Shown here: piece by piece, positions 25,231 to 34,356 of the stretch
How positions within the stretch are numbered: position 1 is the first letter of the stretch
Layout: every line of letters begins with the position of its first letter
DNA from: Lachnoclostridium sp. An169
GTDB lineage: Bacteria; Bacillota; Clostridia; Lachnospirales; Lachnospiraceae
Direction of reading: 5' to 3'
NCBI RefSeq assembly: GCF_002160525.1
Contig: NZ_NFKT01000014.1
Span: 1-64,000 of the forward strand
Length of the DNA: 64,000 nt
Program-made: the position numbers and the translations under genes
Notes under the pieces: model-generated
What the model saw: only the letters and a program-made list of their open reading frames with translations
Told to the model about the DNA's origin: nothing
Database searches by the model: none

Positions 25231-25575
25231 TCATTGAGCCTCGATTTCCCTGATATTACATTCATTTCCGCAGACAAGATATGTCTCCGGACTTTTGCAC
25301 CAGGGGCACTGCCTGCCGTATTCCACCGTGGGATAGGTCTTTCCGCATGCCTCACAGTATGTGACGGCGGGCAGCGTCTCGATCTTCATCTCCGCATTTT
25401 CAATCAGCGGAAACTTCTTCCTGTAATACTGCCAGCAGTCGGTCAGGTAGTCATGCACGACGCCGCTGACCTCCCCGATCTCCAGGGTGACAGACGCGAT
25501 CTCACTTAAGTTGTTCTCCTCTGCGACGCTCCGGAGCGTCTTTGTGATATGTACGATGATTCCAAGTTCATGCAT
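25231..25575 (-). CDS. hypA: Hydrogenase/urease nickel incorporation protein HypA
   Basis: A 114-residue nickel metallochaperone. It starts MHEL, giving the nickel-binding H2, and has a zinc site with Cys74, Cys77, Cys90 and Cys93 (CEAC and CPWC). The start at 25575 is fixed by AGGAGG and by the need for a histidine at position 2; an upstream in-frame ATG at 25608 would destroy the site. HypA normally works with HypB to load nickel into [NiFe]-hydrogenase or urease, but neither enzyme nor hypCDEF is in the window. Confidence 0.95.
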   Translation of the reverse strand: MHELGIIVHITKTLRSVAEENNLSEIASVTLEIGEVSGVVHDYLTDCWQYYRKKFPLIENAEMKIETLPAVTYCEACGKTYPTVEYGRQCPWCKSPETYLVCGNECNIREIEAQ

Positions 25576-25691
25576 TTTCCCGCACCTCCTGCTGTCTGTC
25601 CTTTCCACACAGCGCTTTTCTTCCTGACACGCTGATTCACGGTCTGATTGTACCGGGCTGTCTGTGCCGGCGTGCAGCCCGGATTTGCCGT

Positions 25692-28409
25692 CTACGGTTT
25701 CTTCTTTAATTTAATTTTAACCGCCCGCTTCAGCGCATAGGGAAGGATTCCTTTTAATTTATCCTCTGCCGTGCGCATCCTGCTCGCCTCCGGAAGATCA
25801 CGGCTTAAGTGGATGGCGTCGAACTCGCAGCGGGTCGTACACAGACCGCATCCCACGCACTTGTTCTCATCCACGATCGTGGCGCCGCATCCGAGGCACC
25901 GGGCCGCCTCTGCCTTCACCTGTTCCTCGGTAAACGTGGAGCGCAGGTCACGGAAGGTATCCGCCGCGGTTCCCGCTTTCTTTCCCGGAATCTGCCGTTT
26001 TGCATTGTCAAATTCTTCGATCACCACATCTGATTTGTCCAGTTCGATGAAGTGGCGCAGATCCCGCCCCAGAGTGAGGGAGTGTCCCTCGTGGACAAAA
26101 CGGTGAATCGATTCGCAGCCCTGTTTTCCCGCAGCAATGGCGTCGATGGCAAACTTCGGACCTGTGCATACGTCGCCGCCCACAAAGATATCCGGCTCTC
26201 CGGTCTGATAGGTGATCCCATCCGCCTCAGCAGTCTGGTTCGGTCTGAGTTTCACATCTGTCCCTTTGAGCAGATCTCCCCACACCACGGACTGACCGAT
26301 GGAGAGAATGACATTTTCACATGGCACTGTGATACATTCTTCCTCGCTGTAAACAGGGGCGAACTTTCCTGCAGCGTCAAAGACAGAGACACATTTCTTC
26401 AGCACGATCCCGCATACCTTTCCGTCTTCCGTGAGGATCTCTTTCGGTCCCCAGCCGTTTCCGATGGCGATGCCTTCCTCTTTTGCCTCCTCAACCTCGT
26501 CGGCAGCCGCCGGCATCTCTTTCTCCGACTCCAGGCAGTACATGGATACAGAGCCGTCTCCGGCGCGAAGGGCAGTTCTTGCCACATCCACCGCCACGTT
26601 TCCGCCGCCGATCACCACGGTATCTCCATGCAGCTTCACCTCTGTTTTTTCCTGCGCCATGCCTTTTTCCGCCAGGTTCACGGTCCGAAGGAAATCCACT
26701 CCGGTGAGAACTCCCCCGGCATCTTCCCCGGGCACTCCTGCTTTTCTTCCGCCCTGGGCTCCAATGGCGATATAGAACGCCCGGTATCCCTGGTCTCTCA
26801 GCTCCTGGATGGTCACATCTTTTCCCACTTCCACACCGCAGCAGAACTCCACGTTCATCTGCCGCAGCACATCAATTTCCGCCTCGATCACAGACTTTTC
26901 CAGGCGGAAGGATGGGATGCCGTTGAGCAGCATGCCCCCGGGACGCGCCTCTTTTTCAAACACCGTCACCGGATAACCTTTCGTCCGCAAATAGTAAGCT
27001 GCAGACATCCCGGCCGGTCCCGCGCCGATCACGGCAATCTTCTGCTCAAACTGTTTTCCCTCATGATTTTCGCATTTTGGGATATAGCGGTGTTCCGCAT
27101 GGAGCTCTTTCTCCGCAATGAACTTTTTGATTTCATCGATGGCAACCGCCTGATCCACCGTTCCTCTTGTGCAGGCATCCTCGCATCGGCGGTTGCAGAC
27201 GGCTCCGCACACTGCCGGGAAAGGATTGTCGTGCTTGATCAGCTTCAGGGCGTCCATATACCTTCCCTCTGCCGCCATCTTTATGTAGCCCTGCACCGGA
27301 AGATGAGCCGGACAGGCAGTCTTGCAGGGAGACGTTCCCGTCTCATAGCAGTTGATTTTTGCGTGGTTCCTGTAGTCGGGATCCCATTTGTCCCTGCCCC
27401 ATTTTTCCGTGTCCGGAAGAAGCGCTTTCGGATACCGGATCTCCCCATGCTTTGTGCAGAGCTTCTGTCCCAGTTTTGCCGCCCCCACCGGACAGACTTC
27501 CACGCACTGTCCGCAGGCCACGCATTTTGACGCTTCCACATGTGCGCGGTAAGCCGAACGCGACATATTCGGAGTATTGAAAAGCTGGGAGGTCCTCAGA
27601 CCGTTGCACACGCCCGGGGCGCAGTTGCAGATGGCAAAGATCTTCTCCTCCCCGTCAATGTTGGTAATCTGATGGACAAATCCATTTTCCTCCGCCCGTT
27701 CCAGGATCTCTATCACCTCATCATAATCGATATAGCGCCCTTTTCCCGTCTCAACCAGATAGTCCGCCATATCTCCCACACCGATGCACAGGTCCCCCTC
27801 GATCTCTCCGCATCCCTCTCCGCGCATCCTCTGCTGTCTCCTGCAGGAGCAGGCTCCCACAGCGTACTTATCCTGATATTTCTTCAGCCAGTGGGAAATG
27901 TGTTCCACGCTGGCGGACTGCTGCTGCGCGGGAATCGCCTTCTCCACAGGAATGACATGCATGCCGATCCCCGATCCTCCCGGCGGCACCATGGGCGTCA
28001 CCTTTTCAAGCGGGAGCCGGGACATATTTTCAAAAAAATCCGCGAGAATCGGATGCTCCCGGGTCTGCTTCTCATTCATCATCATAAACTCCGCGCAGCC
28101 CGGCACGAACATGGGAAGGACATACTGCTTATGCCGGTCTTCGTTCTCCCAGTTGTACTCAATCATCCCGATGACCGCCATCTCGTCCAGGAGCTGCTGC
28201 ACACGTTCCTTATCTTTCCCCGACTTCCGGGCAATCTCCTCCAGAGTCATGGGCTTTCTTACTTTCATGGAGAGACAGACCTCAGCCATCTCATCTGTCA
28301 GCACTTCTGCCAGCCCCCAGTATTCCGGATCATCCACCGTCACTTTGTGACCGATCCGGTCCGTGATCATCTGTCCTAATTTCAGGATCAGTGTTCTCTC
28401 TTCCTTCAT
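25692..28409 (-). CDS. Large FAD-dependent oxidoreductase with multiple 4Fe-4S clusters (GltD-like, 905 residues)
   Basis: Domains in order: a winged-helix-like region (about 50-110, TLEEIARKSGKDKERV); a cysteine-rich part (CSCRR near 187, CNCAPGVC near 260) followed by a ferredoxin motif CVACGQCVEVCP near 292-303; a GltD-type N-terminal Fe-S domain (CKTACPAHLPVQGYI, CGAVCNRRCEDAC, about 356-408); FAD and NAD(P) Rossmann folds (VIGAGPAGMSAAYYL near 450, VIGGGNVAVDVA near 590, FVGGDVCTGP near 735); and a C-terminal ferredoxin (CLGCG, CVGCGLCTTRC, about 838-860). It most resembles NADPH-dependent electron-bifurcating or glutamate-synthase-type flavoproteins. Fused helix-turn-helix-like and dual ferredoxin ends are unusual. 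Cytoplasmic, between hypB and hypA; electron partner unknown. Confidence 0.85.
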   Translation of the reverse strand: MKEERTLILKLGQMITDRIGHKVTVDDPEYWGLAEVLTDEMAEVCLSMKVRKPMTLEEIARKSGKDKERVQQLLDEMAVIGMIEYNWENEDRHKQYVLPMFVPGCAEFMMMNEKQTREHPILADFFENMSRLPLEKVTPMVPPGGSGIGMHVIPVEKAIPAQQQSASVEHISHWLKKYQDKYAVGACSCRRQQRMRGEGCGEIEGDLCIGVGDMADYLVETGKGRYIDYDEVIEILERAEENGFVHQITNIDGEEKIFAICNCAPGVCNGLRTSQLFNTPNMSRSAYRAHVEASKCVACGQCVEVCPVGAAKLGQKLCTKHGEIRYPKALLPDTEKWGRDKWDPDYRNHAKINCYETGTSPCKTACPAHLPVQGYIKMAAEGRYMDALKLIKHDNPFPAVCGAVCNRRCEDACTRGTVDQAVAIDEIKKFIAEKELHAEHRYIPKCENHEGKQFEQKIAVIGAGPAGMSAAYYLRTKGYPVTVFEKEARPGGMLLNGIPSFRLEKSVIEAEIDVLRQMNVEFCCGVEVGKDVTIQELRDQGYRAFYIAIGAQGGRKAGVPGEDAGGVLTGVDFLRTVNLAEKGMAQEKTEVKLHGDTVVIGGGNVAVDVARTALRAGDGSVSMYCLESEKEMPAAADEVEEAKEEGIAIGNGWGPKEILTEDGKVCGIVLKKCVSVFDAAGKFAPVYSEEECITVPCENVILSIGQSVVWGDLLKGTDVKLRPNQTAEADGITYQTGEPDIFVGGDVCTGPKFAIDAIAAGKQGCESIHRFVHEGHSLTLGRDLRHFIELDKSDVVIEEFDNAKRQIPGKKAGTAADTFRDLRSTFTEEQVKAEAARCLGCGATIVDENKCVGCGLCTTRCEFDAIHLSRDLPEASRMRTAEDKLKGILPYALKRAVKIKLKKKP

Positions 28410-28428
28410 TCACCTTCCTCCTCTTCTT

Positions 28429-29094
28429 CTATTTTTCTTTCCATTCCCTTACCTGTTCCCGGAGCCAGGACACCCACTCGTCGATCCCTTCCCCGGTCCG
28501 CGCTGAAATCGGGATGATCTTCATATCCGGATTGAGTTTCAGCGCCCTTGATCTGCACGCCTCCAGATCAAAGTCGAAATACGGGAGCACATCGATCTTA
28601 TTGATCAGAAGGCACTGGCACACCTGGAACATGAGCGGATATTTCAGCGGCTTGTCGTCGCCCTCAGGCACACTGAGAATCATTGCATTCTTCACCGCCC
28701 CTGTATCAAACTCCGCCGGGCAGACCAGGTTGCCCACATTTTCCAGAACAGCAAGGTCTATGCCGCCGGTTCCCAGCTGCTCCAGTCCCTGATGGGTCAT
28801 ATCCGCATCCAGATGACACATGCCGCCTGTGTGGAGCTGAATCACTTTTACTCCGGTTCTGCTGATGGCATCCGCATCCACCGCACTGTCGATGTCCGCT
28901 TCCATCACTCCGATGCGCATCTCATCTTTCAGCATTTCAATGGTCCGGGTCAGCATGGTCGTCTTTCCCGCGCCCGGGGAGGACATAAGGTTCAGAAGGA
29001 AGGTTCCTCCTGTTTTCAGCTCCTCCCTCACCCTGTCTGCCTCCCTGTCGTTATCCGCAAATACTCTCTGCTTGATCTCATATACTTTGTACAT
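28429..29094 (-). CDS. hypB: Nickel incorporation GTPase HypB
   Basis: A 221-residue SIMIBI-class GTPase that drives nickel insertion with HypA. Walker A SSPGAGKTT is at 38-46, the metal-site Cys93-His94 in MCHLDADM, then ENVGNLVCPAEFD and the guanine motif NKIDVLPYFDFD. There is no histidine-rich nickel-storage tail. The start at 29094 follows GAGGAG; 17 further upstream codons in frame are not family sequence. It begins 10 bases after the tetR stop and ends 19 bases before the flavoprotein gene. Confidence 0.95.
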   Translation of the reverse strand: MYKVYEIKQRVFADNDREADRVREELKTGGTFLLNLMSSPGAGKTTMLTRTIEMLKDEMRIGVMEADIDSAVDADAISRTGVKVIQLHTGGMCHLDADMTHQGLEQLGTGGIDLAVLENVGNLVCPAEFDTGAVKNAMILSVPEGDDKPLKYPLMFQVCQCLLINKIDVLPYFDFDLEACRSRALKLNPDMKIIPISARTGEGIDEWVSWLREQVREWKEK

Positions 29095-29104
29095 AGCTTT
29101 CTCC

Positions 29105-29794
29105 TCACTTTTCCTGTTCCTGCGCTTCCGACGGTCCGCCCGCACTCCGGGTCTTAAGTCCGCCTACAAGAAGATCCCGGGTAATCCGTACCTGAAGTCC
29201 CAGTCCAACCCGGGCGTCAAGACTTAACATACTGCCGTTCCATGCCAGTTTTTTCATCAGACTGAACATGGTATGTGCCAGGGAATAACAGACCTCCTCC
29301 GGCGACCACAGGAAGGAAAGAGTTCCGTCGTCCAGCCCCTTCTGCAGTGCGTCCGTAACTCTGGGTTTCAGACTCATAATACAGTCCTCATATTCTTTGA
29401 GCCGTTCCACCTCAATCCCGTTCCTGCGGACAAACACATCGAACTCCTGGAGAAATTTCAGCGAGGGAATCTCTTCCTCAAAAATCTTCACCAGAACATC
29501 CATGATGCATTCGATCTGTCCCAACCCTGTCATCTCCGCGTATTTCCTTCCGGACAGGGCTTTCAGGTACCGTGTCTCGATTTTCTTCCAGCATGCCACC
29601 CCGGTGCGGACTGCAAGTTCCGCTTTCGTCTCAAAATAACGGTAGATCGTGGCGCTGCCGACGCCTGCATCTGCCGCCACATCATCGATGGACGTATCCT
29701 CGATTCCCTTCTCGCAGAACAGTTCCAGAGCTGCATTCACAATCTTCTCCGAACGCAGTCTCGCTTTCCTGATTACTGCTGCTGATTCCTTCAT
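29105..29794 (-). CDS. TetR-family transcriptional regulator of the hyp operon
   Basis: A regulator of about 229 residues. The N-terminal helix-turn-helix is typical (SEKIVNAALELFCEKGIEDTSIDDVAADAGVGSATIYRYFETKAEL). The C-terminal ligand domain is not assignable. The start at 29794 is preferred because of AGGTGA; the frame is open to an ATG at 29848. It is the first gene of its own operon, upstream of hypB, and a 17-bp palindrome lies in front of it, so autoregulation of the whole nickel/flavoprotein operon is likely. Confidence 0.9.
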   Translation of the reverse strand: MKESAAVIRKARLRSEKIVNAALELFCEKGIEDTSIDDVAADAGVGSATIYRYFETKAELAVRTGVACWKKIETRYLKALSGRKYAEMTGLGQIECIMDVLVKIFEEEIPSLKFLQEFDVFVRRNGIEVERLKEYEDCIMSLKPRVTDALQKGLDDGTLSFLWSPEEVCYSLAHTMFSLMKKLAWNGSMLSLDARVGLGLQVRITRDLLVGGLKTRSAGGPSEAQEQEK

Positions 29795-29860
29795 CCGACG
29801 CTCACCTCTCCTGCTTCCGCCTCCCTCGTTTTTCCGCCGCCTCTTCACACTGGCTTTGCT

Positions 29861-29877
29861 TGATAGTTATACTATCA
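29861..29877. promoter_or_regulatory. Palindromic operator candidate for the TetR protein
   Basis: TGATAGT-TAT-ACTATCA is a perfect palindrome with a 3-base centre, 67 bases before the tetR start. Possible minus-strand -10 elements (TATGAT, TATAAC) overlap or adjoin it. Size and position fit a TetR operator. Confidence 0.65.
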
Positions 29878-29945
29878 TATTTATGCACTTCTCACAACTA
29901 ATTTCTGTTATATTTTTAACTATTAGGCATTTTATCATAAGATTA

Positions 29946-29974
29946 TTGAAGTTTTTTGTGCATTATGATATTGT
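29946..29974 (+). promoter_or_regulatory. Promoter of the glp operon
   Basis: TTGAAG (29946-29951), 17 bp, TATTGT (29969-29974), about 30 bases before the glpK ATG. The -10 box departs from consensus, suggesting need for an activator. Confidence 0.6.
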
Positions 29975-30006
29975 AAATTCATAATCAAATGCACGGAGGT
30001 AGCACT

Positions 30007-31503
30007 ATGACAAAATATATTATGGCATTGGATTCCGGCACCACGAGCAACCGCTGCATCCTTTTTGATAGAGAAGGAAATGTATGCAGCATGGCGCAGC
30101 GGGAATTCACACAGTATTTTCCCCGGCCGGGATGGGTGGAACACGATGCAGATGAGATCTGGGCAGCACAGCTCGGCGTCGCGGTGGAGGCAATGAACAA
30201 GATCGGCGCAGCCGCACAGGATATCGCGGCAATCGGCATTACCAACCAGCGGGAGACCGTAGTCGTCTGGGACAAGACAACGGGTGAGCCCGTATACCGG
30301 GCAATCGTCTGGCAGTGCCGCCGTACTTCCGAATACTGTGATTCCCTGAAAGAGAAGGGACTGACGGAATCCTTCCGCCGGAAAACCGGACTCGTCATCG
30401 ACGCATATTTTTCCGCCACCAAAATAAAATGGATTCTGGATCATGTTCCCGGCGCCCGGGAAAGGGCGGTCCGCGGGGAGCTCCTCTTCGGCACGATAGA
30501 AACCTGGCTGATCTGGAAGCTCACAAAGGGGAAGGTTCATGTTACAGATTATTCCAATGCTTCCCGCACTATGCTTTTCAACATCCGCACCCTTTCCTGG
30601 GACGAAGAGATCTTAAGAGAACTGGATATCCCTGCCTGCATGCTTCCGGCACCGGTTCCTTCCAGCCAGGTCTACGGATACGCAGATCCTTCGTTTCTGG
30701 GCGGTTCTATTCCCATCGCCGGGGCGGCAGGGGATCAGCAGTCTGCGCTGTTCGGGCAGGCCTGCTTCCATCCCGGAGAGGCGAAGAATACATACGGCAC
30801 CGGCTGTTTCCTGCTTATGAATACAGGCAAGACGCCAGTATTTTCCGAAAACGGACTTGTGACGACCATCGCCTGGGGGCTGGAGGGGAAAGTGACCTAT
30901 GCCCTGGAAGGCTCTATCTTTGTAGGCGGAGCGGCTGTCCAGTGGCTCCGGGACGAGATGCGCCTGATCGACTCTGCCGCTGATTCGGAGTACATGGCTT
31001 CCAAAGTACCGGATACAAACGGCTGCTATGTGGTGCCCGCATTTACCGGGCTGGGCGCCCCCTACTGGGATCAGTATGCCCGGGGTACCATCGTGGGTAT
31101 TACCCGGGGCGTGAACAAATACCATATTATCCGCGCCACTCTGGAATCCATCGCCTACCAGGTCAATGCGGTGCTCCGCGCCATGGAAGCCGATGCCGGA
31201 ATCCGGCTCTCCGCCCTGAAGGTGGACGGCGGCGCAAGCGCCAATAACTTTCTCATGCAGACACAGGCTGATTTAAGCGGTGCTCCGGTAAACCGTCCGG
31301 TCTGCGTGGAGACCACCGCCATGGGAGCCGCCTTTCTGGCAGGCCTGGCAGTGGGGTACTGGAAAGATACGGACGCCATCGCCGTAAACCGCACCACAGA
31401 CCGGATCTTCACCCCCGCCATCAGCGGTGAGAAACGCGCGGAAATGATCCGCGGCTGGGACCGGGCTGTCCGCTGCTCCTACGGGTGGGCGAAGGAGGAC
31501 TGA
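30007..31503 (+). CDS. glpK: Glycerol kinase
   Basis: A 498-residue FGGY-family kinase that makes sn-glycerol 3-phosphate. Motifs present are [15 protein letters not shown], the glycerol-binding [10 protein letters not shown] and [30 protein letters not shown] and the C-terminal [15 protein letters not shown]. The start at 30007 follows GGAGG; the frame extends six codons further. First gene of the glp operon, with only four bases to the next gene. No glpF facilitator is next to it. Confidence 0.97.
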   Translation: MTKYIMALDSGTTSNRCILFDREGNVCSMAQREFTQYFPRPGWVEHDADEIWAAQLGVAVEAMNKIGAAAQDIAAIGITNQRETVVVWDKTTGEPVYRAIVWQCRRTSEYCDSLKEKGLTESFRRKTGLVIDAYFSATKIKWILDHVPGARERAVRGELLFGTIETWLIWKLTKGKVHVTDYSNASRTMLFNIRTLSWDEEILRELDIPACMLPAPVPSSQVYGYADPSFLGGSIPIAGAAGDQQSALFGQACFHPGEAKNTYGTGCFLLMNTGKTPVFSENGLVTTIAWGLEGKVTYALEGSIFVGGAAVQWLRDEMRLIDSAADSEYMASKVPDTNGCYVVPAFTGLGAPYWDQYARGTIVGITRGVNKYHIIRATLESIAYQVNAVLRAMEADAGIRLSALKVDGGASANNFLMQTQADLSGAPVNRPVCVETTAMGAAFLAGLAVGYWKDTDAIAVNRTTDRIFTPAISGEKRAEMIRGWDRAVRCSYGWAKED

Positions 31504-31507
31504 ATCT

Positions 31508-32944
31508 ATGTATGACATTGTAATTATCGGGGCAGGCGTATCCGGCGCGGCCACAGCCCGGGAACTTTCCCGCTTCCGCGCGCGGATCTGCGTGATCGAG
31601 CGGGGAGAGGACGTCTGCTGCGGCACATCAAAGGCGAACAGCGGCATCGTCCATGCCGGTTTCGATGCCCCGGAAGGCTCTCTCATGGCAAGGCTGAATG
31701 TACGCGGGAACCAGATGATGGAGGTTCTGTCCCGGGAACTGGATTTTCCTTTCCGGAGGAACGGCGCACTTGTGGTCTGCCGGGATGAGCAGATGCTCCC
31801 CGCCCTGGAGACACTCCGCCAGAGGGGCGTGCAAAACGGCGTCACCGGTCTTTGCATTCTGAACCGGGAGGAAGTCCACAGCATGGAGCCCGCGCTGGCC
31901 GACGACGTCTGCGGCGCCCTCTTCGCCCCTGCAAGCGGAATCGTATGCCCTTTTGAGCTGAATATCGCCATGGCGGAGAATGCCGCCGTAAACGGCGTGG
32001 AATTTCATATGAACACGGAAGCGGAGGACATCCGCCGGACAGAGGACGGATACGAGGTTCTCACCAACAGGGGACCCCTGCGGACGAAGTGCGTTGTGAA
32101 TGCGGCCGGAGTCTATGCCGACCGCTTCCACAACATGGTCAGCGAAACACCCCTGCACATCACGCCCAGACGCGGGGAGTACTGTCTGCTCGACAAAACA
32201 ACAGGCTCTCTTGTGTCGCACACGATTTTTCCTCTTCCGGACAGAGATGGAAAGGGGATCCTCGTAACACCCACCGTACACGGCAATCTTCTCACCGGTC
32301 CTACCGCGGAAGATATCCCTGACAAAGAGGGAGTCTGCACCACTGCCGAAGGGCTCTCCCGGGTTATGGAGCGCGCCGCTCTCCATGTGAAAGGAATTCC
32401 CTTCCGGGAAGTCATCACCTCTTTTGCAGGACTGCGCGCCTGTGAAGACGGACATGATTTCGTCATCGGAGAGCCTGCGGATGCGCCGGGATTCGTGGAC
32501 TGTGCCGGGATTGCCTCCCCCGGGCTGTCCGCCTCTCCCGCCATCGGGGAAATGATCTCAGAACTTCTCAGGAAACGGCTGAATCTGGAACCGAATCCGG
32601 AATTTATTCCTTACAGGAAGGGGAGCCCCCGTCTGTCCTCCCTCCCATTTGAAGAGCGGAACCGGCTGATCCGCGGCAATCCGGCATACGGAAACATCAT
32701 CTGCCGGTGCGAGGAGGTCTCCGAGGGAGAGATCATCGACGCCATCCGCCGTCCTCTGGGCGCCCGTTCCCTGGACGGCGTCAAGCGGCGCGTGCGCGCC
32801 GGGATGGGACGCTGCCAGGGGGGATTCTGTTCCCCGAAAGTAATGGAGATCCTTGCCCGGGAGCTGAGAACCGGTATGGATGAAATCACAAAAGCAGGTC
32901 CCGGCTCCGCGGTTCTGAAAGGAAGAAACATGGAGTGGCTTTAA
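31508..32944 (+). CDS. glpA: FAD-dependent glycerol-3-phosphate dehydrogenase-like protein with C-terminal BFD-type [2Fe-2S] domain
   Basis: A 478-residue flavoprotein of the GlpA type. It has the FAD loop IVIIGAGVSGAATAREL at 4-20, a DAO-like body and a C-terminal BFD-like domain with cysteines in IICRCEEV and MGRCQGGFCSP that should hold a [2Fe-2S] cluster. In the clostridial operon it oxidises glycerol 3-phosphate to dihydroxyacetone phosphate and passes electrons to the next flavoprotein. Symbol assigned from operon context. Four bases separate it from glpK. Confidence 0.88.
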   Translation: MYDIVIIGAGVSGAATARELSRFRARICVIERGEDVCCGTSKANSGIVHAGFDAPEGSLMARLNVRGNQMMEVLSRELDFPFRRNGALVVCRDEQMLPALETLRQRGVQNGVTGLCILNREEVHSMEPALADDVCGALFAPASGIVCPFELNIAMAENAAVNGVEFHMNTEAEDIRRTEDGYEVLTNRGPLRTKCVVNAAGVYADRFHNMVSETPLHITPRRGEYCLLDKTTGSLVSHTIFPLPDRDGKGILVTPTVHGNLLTGPTAEDIPDKEGVCTTAEGLSRVMERAALHVKGIPFREVITSFAGLRACEDGHDFVIGEPADAPGFVDCAGIASPGLSASPAIGEMISELLRKRLNLEPNPEFIPYRKGSPRLSSLPFEERNRLIRGNPAYGNIICRCEEVSEGEIIDAIRRPLGARSLDGVKRRVRAGMGRCQGGFCSPKVMEILARELRTGMDEITKAGPGSAVLKGRNMEWL

Positions 32945-32982
32945 AAACCCCGGCTTATCGCCCTGAGAAAGGAGATTCACTT

Positions 32983-34356
32983 ATGCAGACATATGACATC
33001 GTTATTATCGGAGGCGGCCCGGCCGGTCTTGCCGCCGCCATCGCTGCAAAAGAATCCGGTATTGACAGGATTCTGATCCTGGAGCGCTCGGAAAGAGCCG
33101 GCGGGATACTCAACCAGTGTATCCACAACGGATTCGGGCTGCATACGTTTCACGAGGAGCTCACCGGTCCGGAATATGCCGACCGCTTTATCCGACAGGC
33201 GGAATCTCTCGGGATTGAGTGCCGGCTTCGGACGATGGCAGTGGATATCGCAGCAGGTGAGGCAGCGCCTGTCCACACGGTAACCGCTGTCAGTTCCACG
33301 GACGGGCTTGTACAGATCTGTGCCCGCTCAGTCATTCTGGCAATGGGCTGCCGGGAGCGTCCCCGCGGCGCCTTAAATATCCCCGGCTTCCGTCCTGCCG
33401 GAATCTTCTCCGCAGGGACGGCGCAGAGACTGGTCAACATGGACGGTTATATGCCCGGGCGGGAGGTGGTGATCCTGGGATCAGGAGATATCGGTCTGAT
33501 CATGGCAAGGCGCATGACGCTGGAAGGTGCGAAAGTCCACGCTGTGGCGGAGATCATGCCCTACAGCGGCGGGCTGAAGCGAAACATCGTCCAGTGCCTG
33601 GACGACTACGGGATTCCGCTCCTGCTCAGCCACACTGTCACATGGATTCACGGGAAGGACAGGGTGGAGGGCGTCACCCTATCTCAGGTAGATGAAAACC
33701 GCCGTCCCATCCCGGGTACCGAACAGTTCTATCCCTGCGACACCCTGCTCCTCTCTGTGGGGCTGATCCCTGAAAATGAGCTTTCCCGCGGCATGGGCGT
33801 AACGCTCAGCCCTGCCACTTCCGGTCCCCTGGTAAACGAGAGCCTTGAGACAGACATCCCCGGAGTCTTTGCCTGCGGCAACGTGCTCCATGTCCATGAT
33901 CTTGTGGATTATGTCTCCGAGGAAGCCTCTGCTGCCGGAAGGCACGCCGCAGACTATGTAAAACACCTGGGAGATAAATCCGCAGGGACTCCTTTCCCCA
34001 TGATTTCCCCTGCATCAAAGCGCAGGATTCCCTCCTCATCGGAGCGCGGGATTCCTCTTACAGCAGAGCACGGAATCCGCTACACGGTTCCCGCCTTTAT
34101 ACGCCCTGAGAGAATGCCTTCGAAGCTGACGATCCGTTTCCGGGTCACAGATGTGTACAGAAACTGCCGGGTCTGCGTCTGTTTCGATGATATTCCGGTG
34201 AAGAAAAAAGCGCGCAGAATCGTGGCTCCCGGTGAAATGGAAGAGATCCGTCTCGAGAGGGAACTCTTTGAACGGCATCCCGTCCCCAAGACGATCCGCT
34301 TCTCTCTGGAAACTCAGAACGATGAAGATACTCAGGATTTCAAAGAAGGAAGATGA
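32983..34356 (+). CDS. NAD(P)/FAD-dependent oxidoreductase of the glp operon (GlpB position)
   Basis: A 457-residue pyridine-nucleotide-disulfide-type flavoprotein. FAD loop IVIIGGGPAGLAAAIAAKES, a second Rossmann loop VVILGSGDIGLIMARRM and the closing VFACGNVLHVHDLVDYV are present. An extra C-terminal stretch of about 110 residues follows, rich in repeats such as SERGIP and AEHGIR. It probably accepts electrons from the GlpA-like subunit. The start at 32983 follows AAAGGAG. Its stop overlaps the next start (ATGA). Confidence 0.85.
   Translation: MQTYDIVIIGGGPAGLAAAIAAKESGIDRILILERSERAGGILNQCIHNGFGLHTFHEELTGPEYADRFIRQAESLGIECRLRTMAVDIAAGEAAPVHTVTAVSSTDGLVQICARSVILAMGCRERPRGALNIPGFRPAGIFSAGTAQRLVNMDGYMPGREVVILGSGDIGLIMARRMTLEGAKVHAVAEIMPYSGGLKRNIVQCLDDYGIPLLLSHTVTWIHGKDRVEGVTLSQVDENRRPIPGTEQFYPCDTLLLSVGLIPENELSRGMGVTLSPATSGPLVNESLETDIPGVFACGNVLHVHDLVDYVSEEASAAGRHAADYVKHLGDKSAGTPFPMISPASKRRIPSSSERGIPLTAEHGIRYTVPAFIRPERMPSKLTIRFRVTDVYRNCRVCVCFDDIPVKKKARRIVAPGEMEEIRLERELFERHPVPKTIRFSLETQNDEDTQDFKEGR

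Noticed and set aside
26052-27530. 492-codon plus-strand frame opposite the hyp-operon flavoprotein
   Set aside because: Lies wholly inside a gene with clear Rossmann and ferredoxin motifs; the reverse frame has no recognisable domain.
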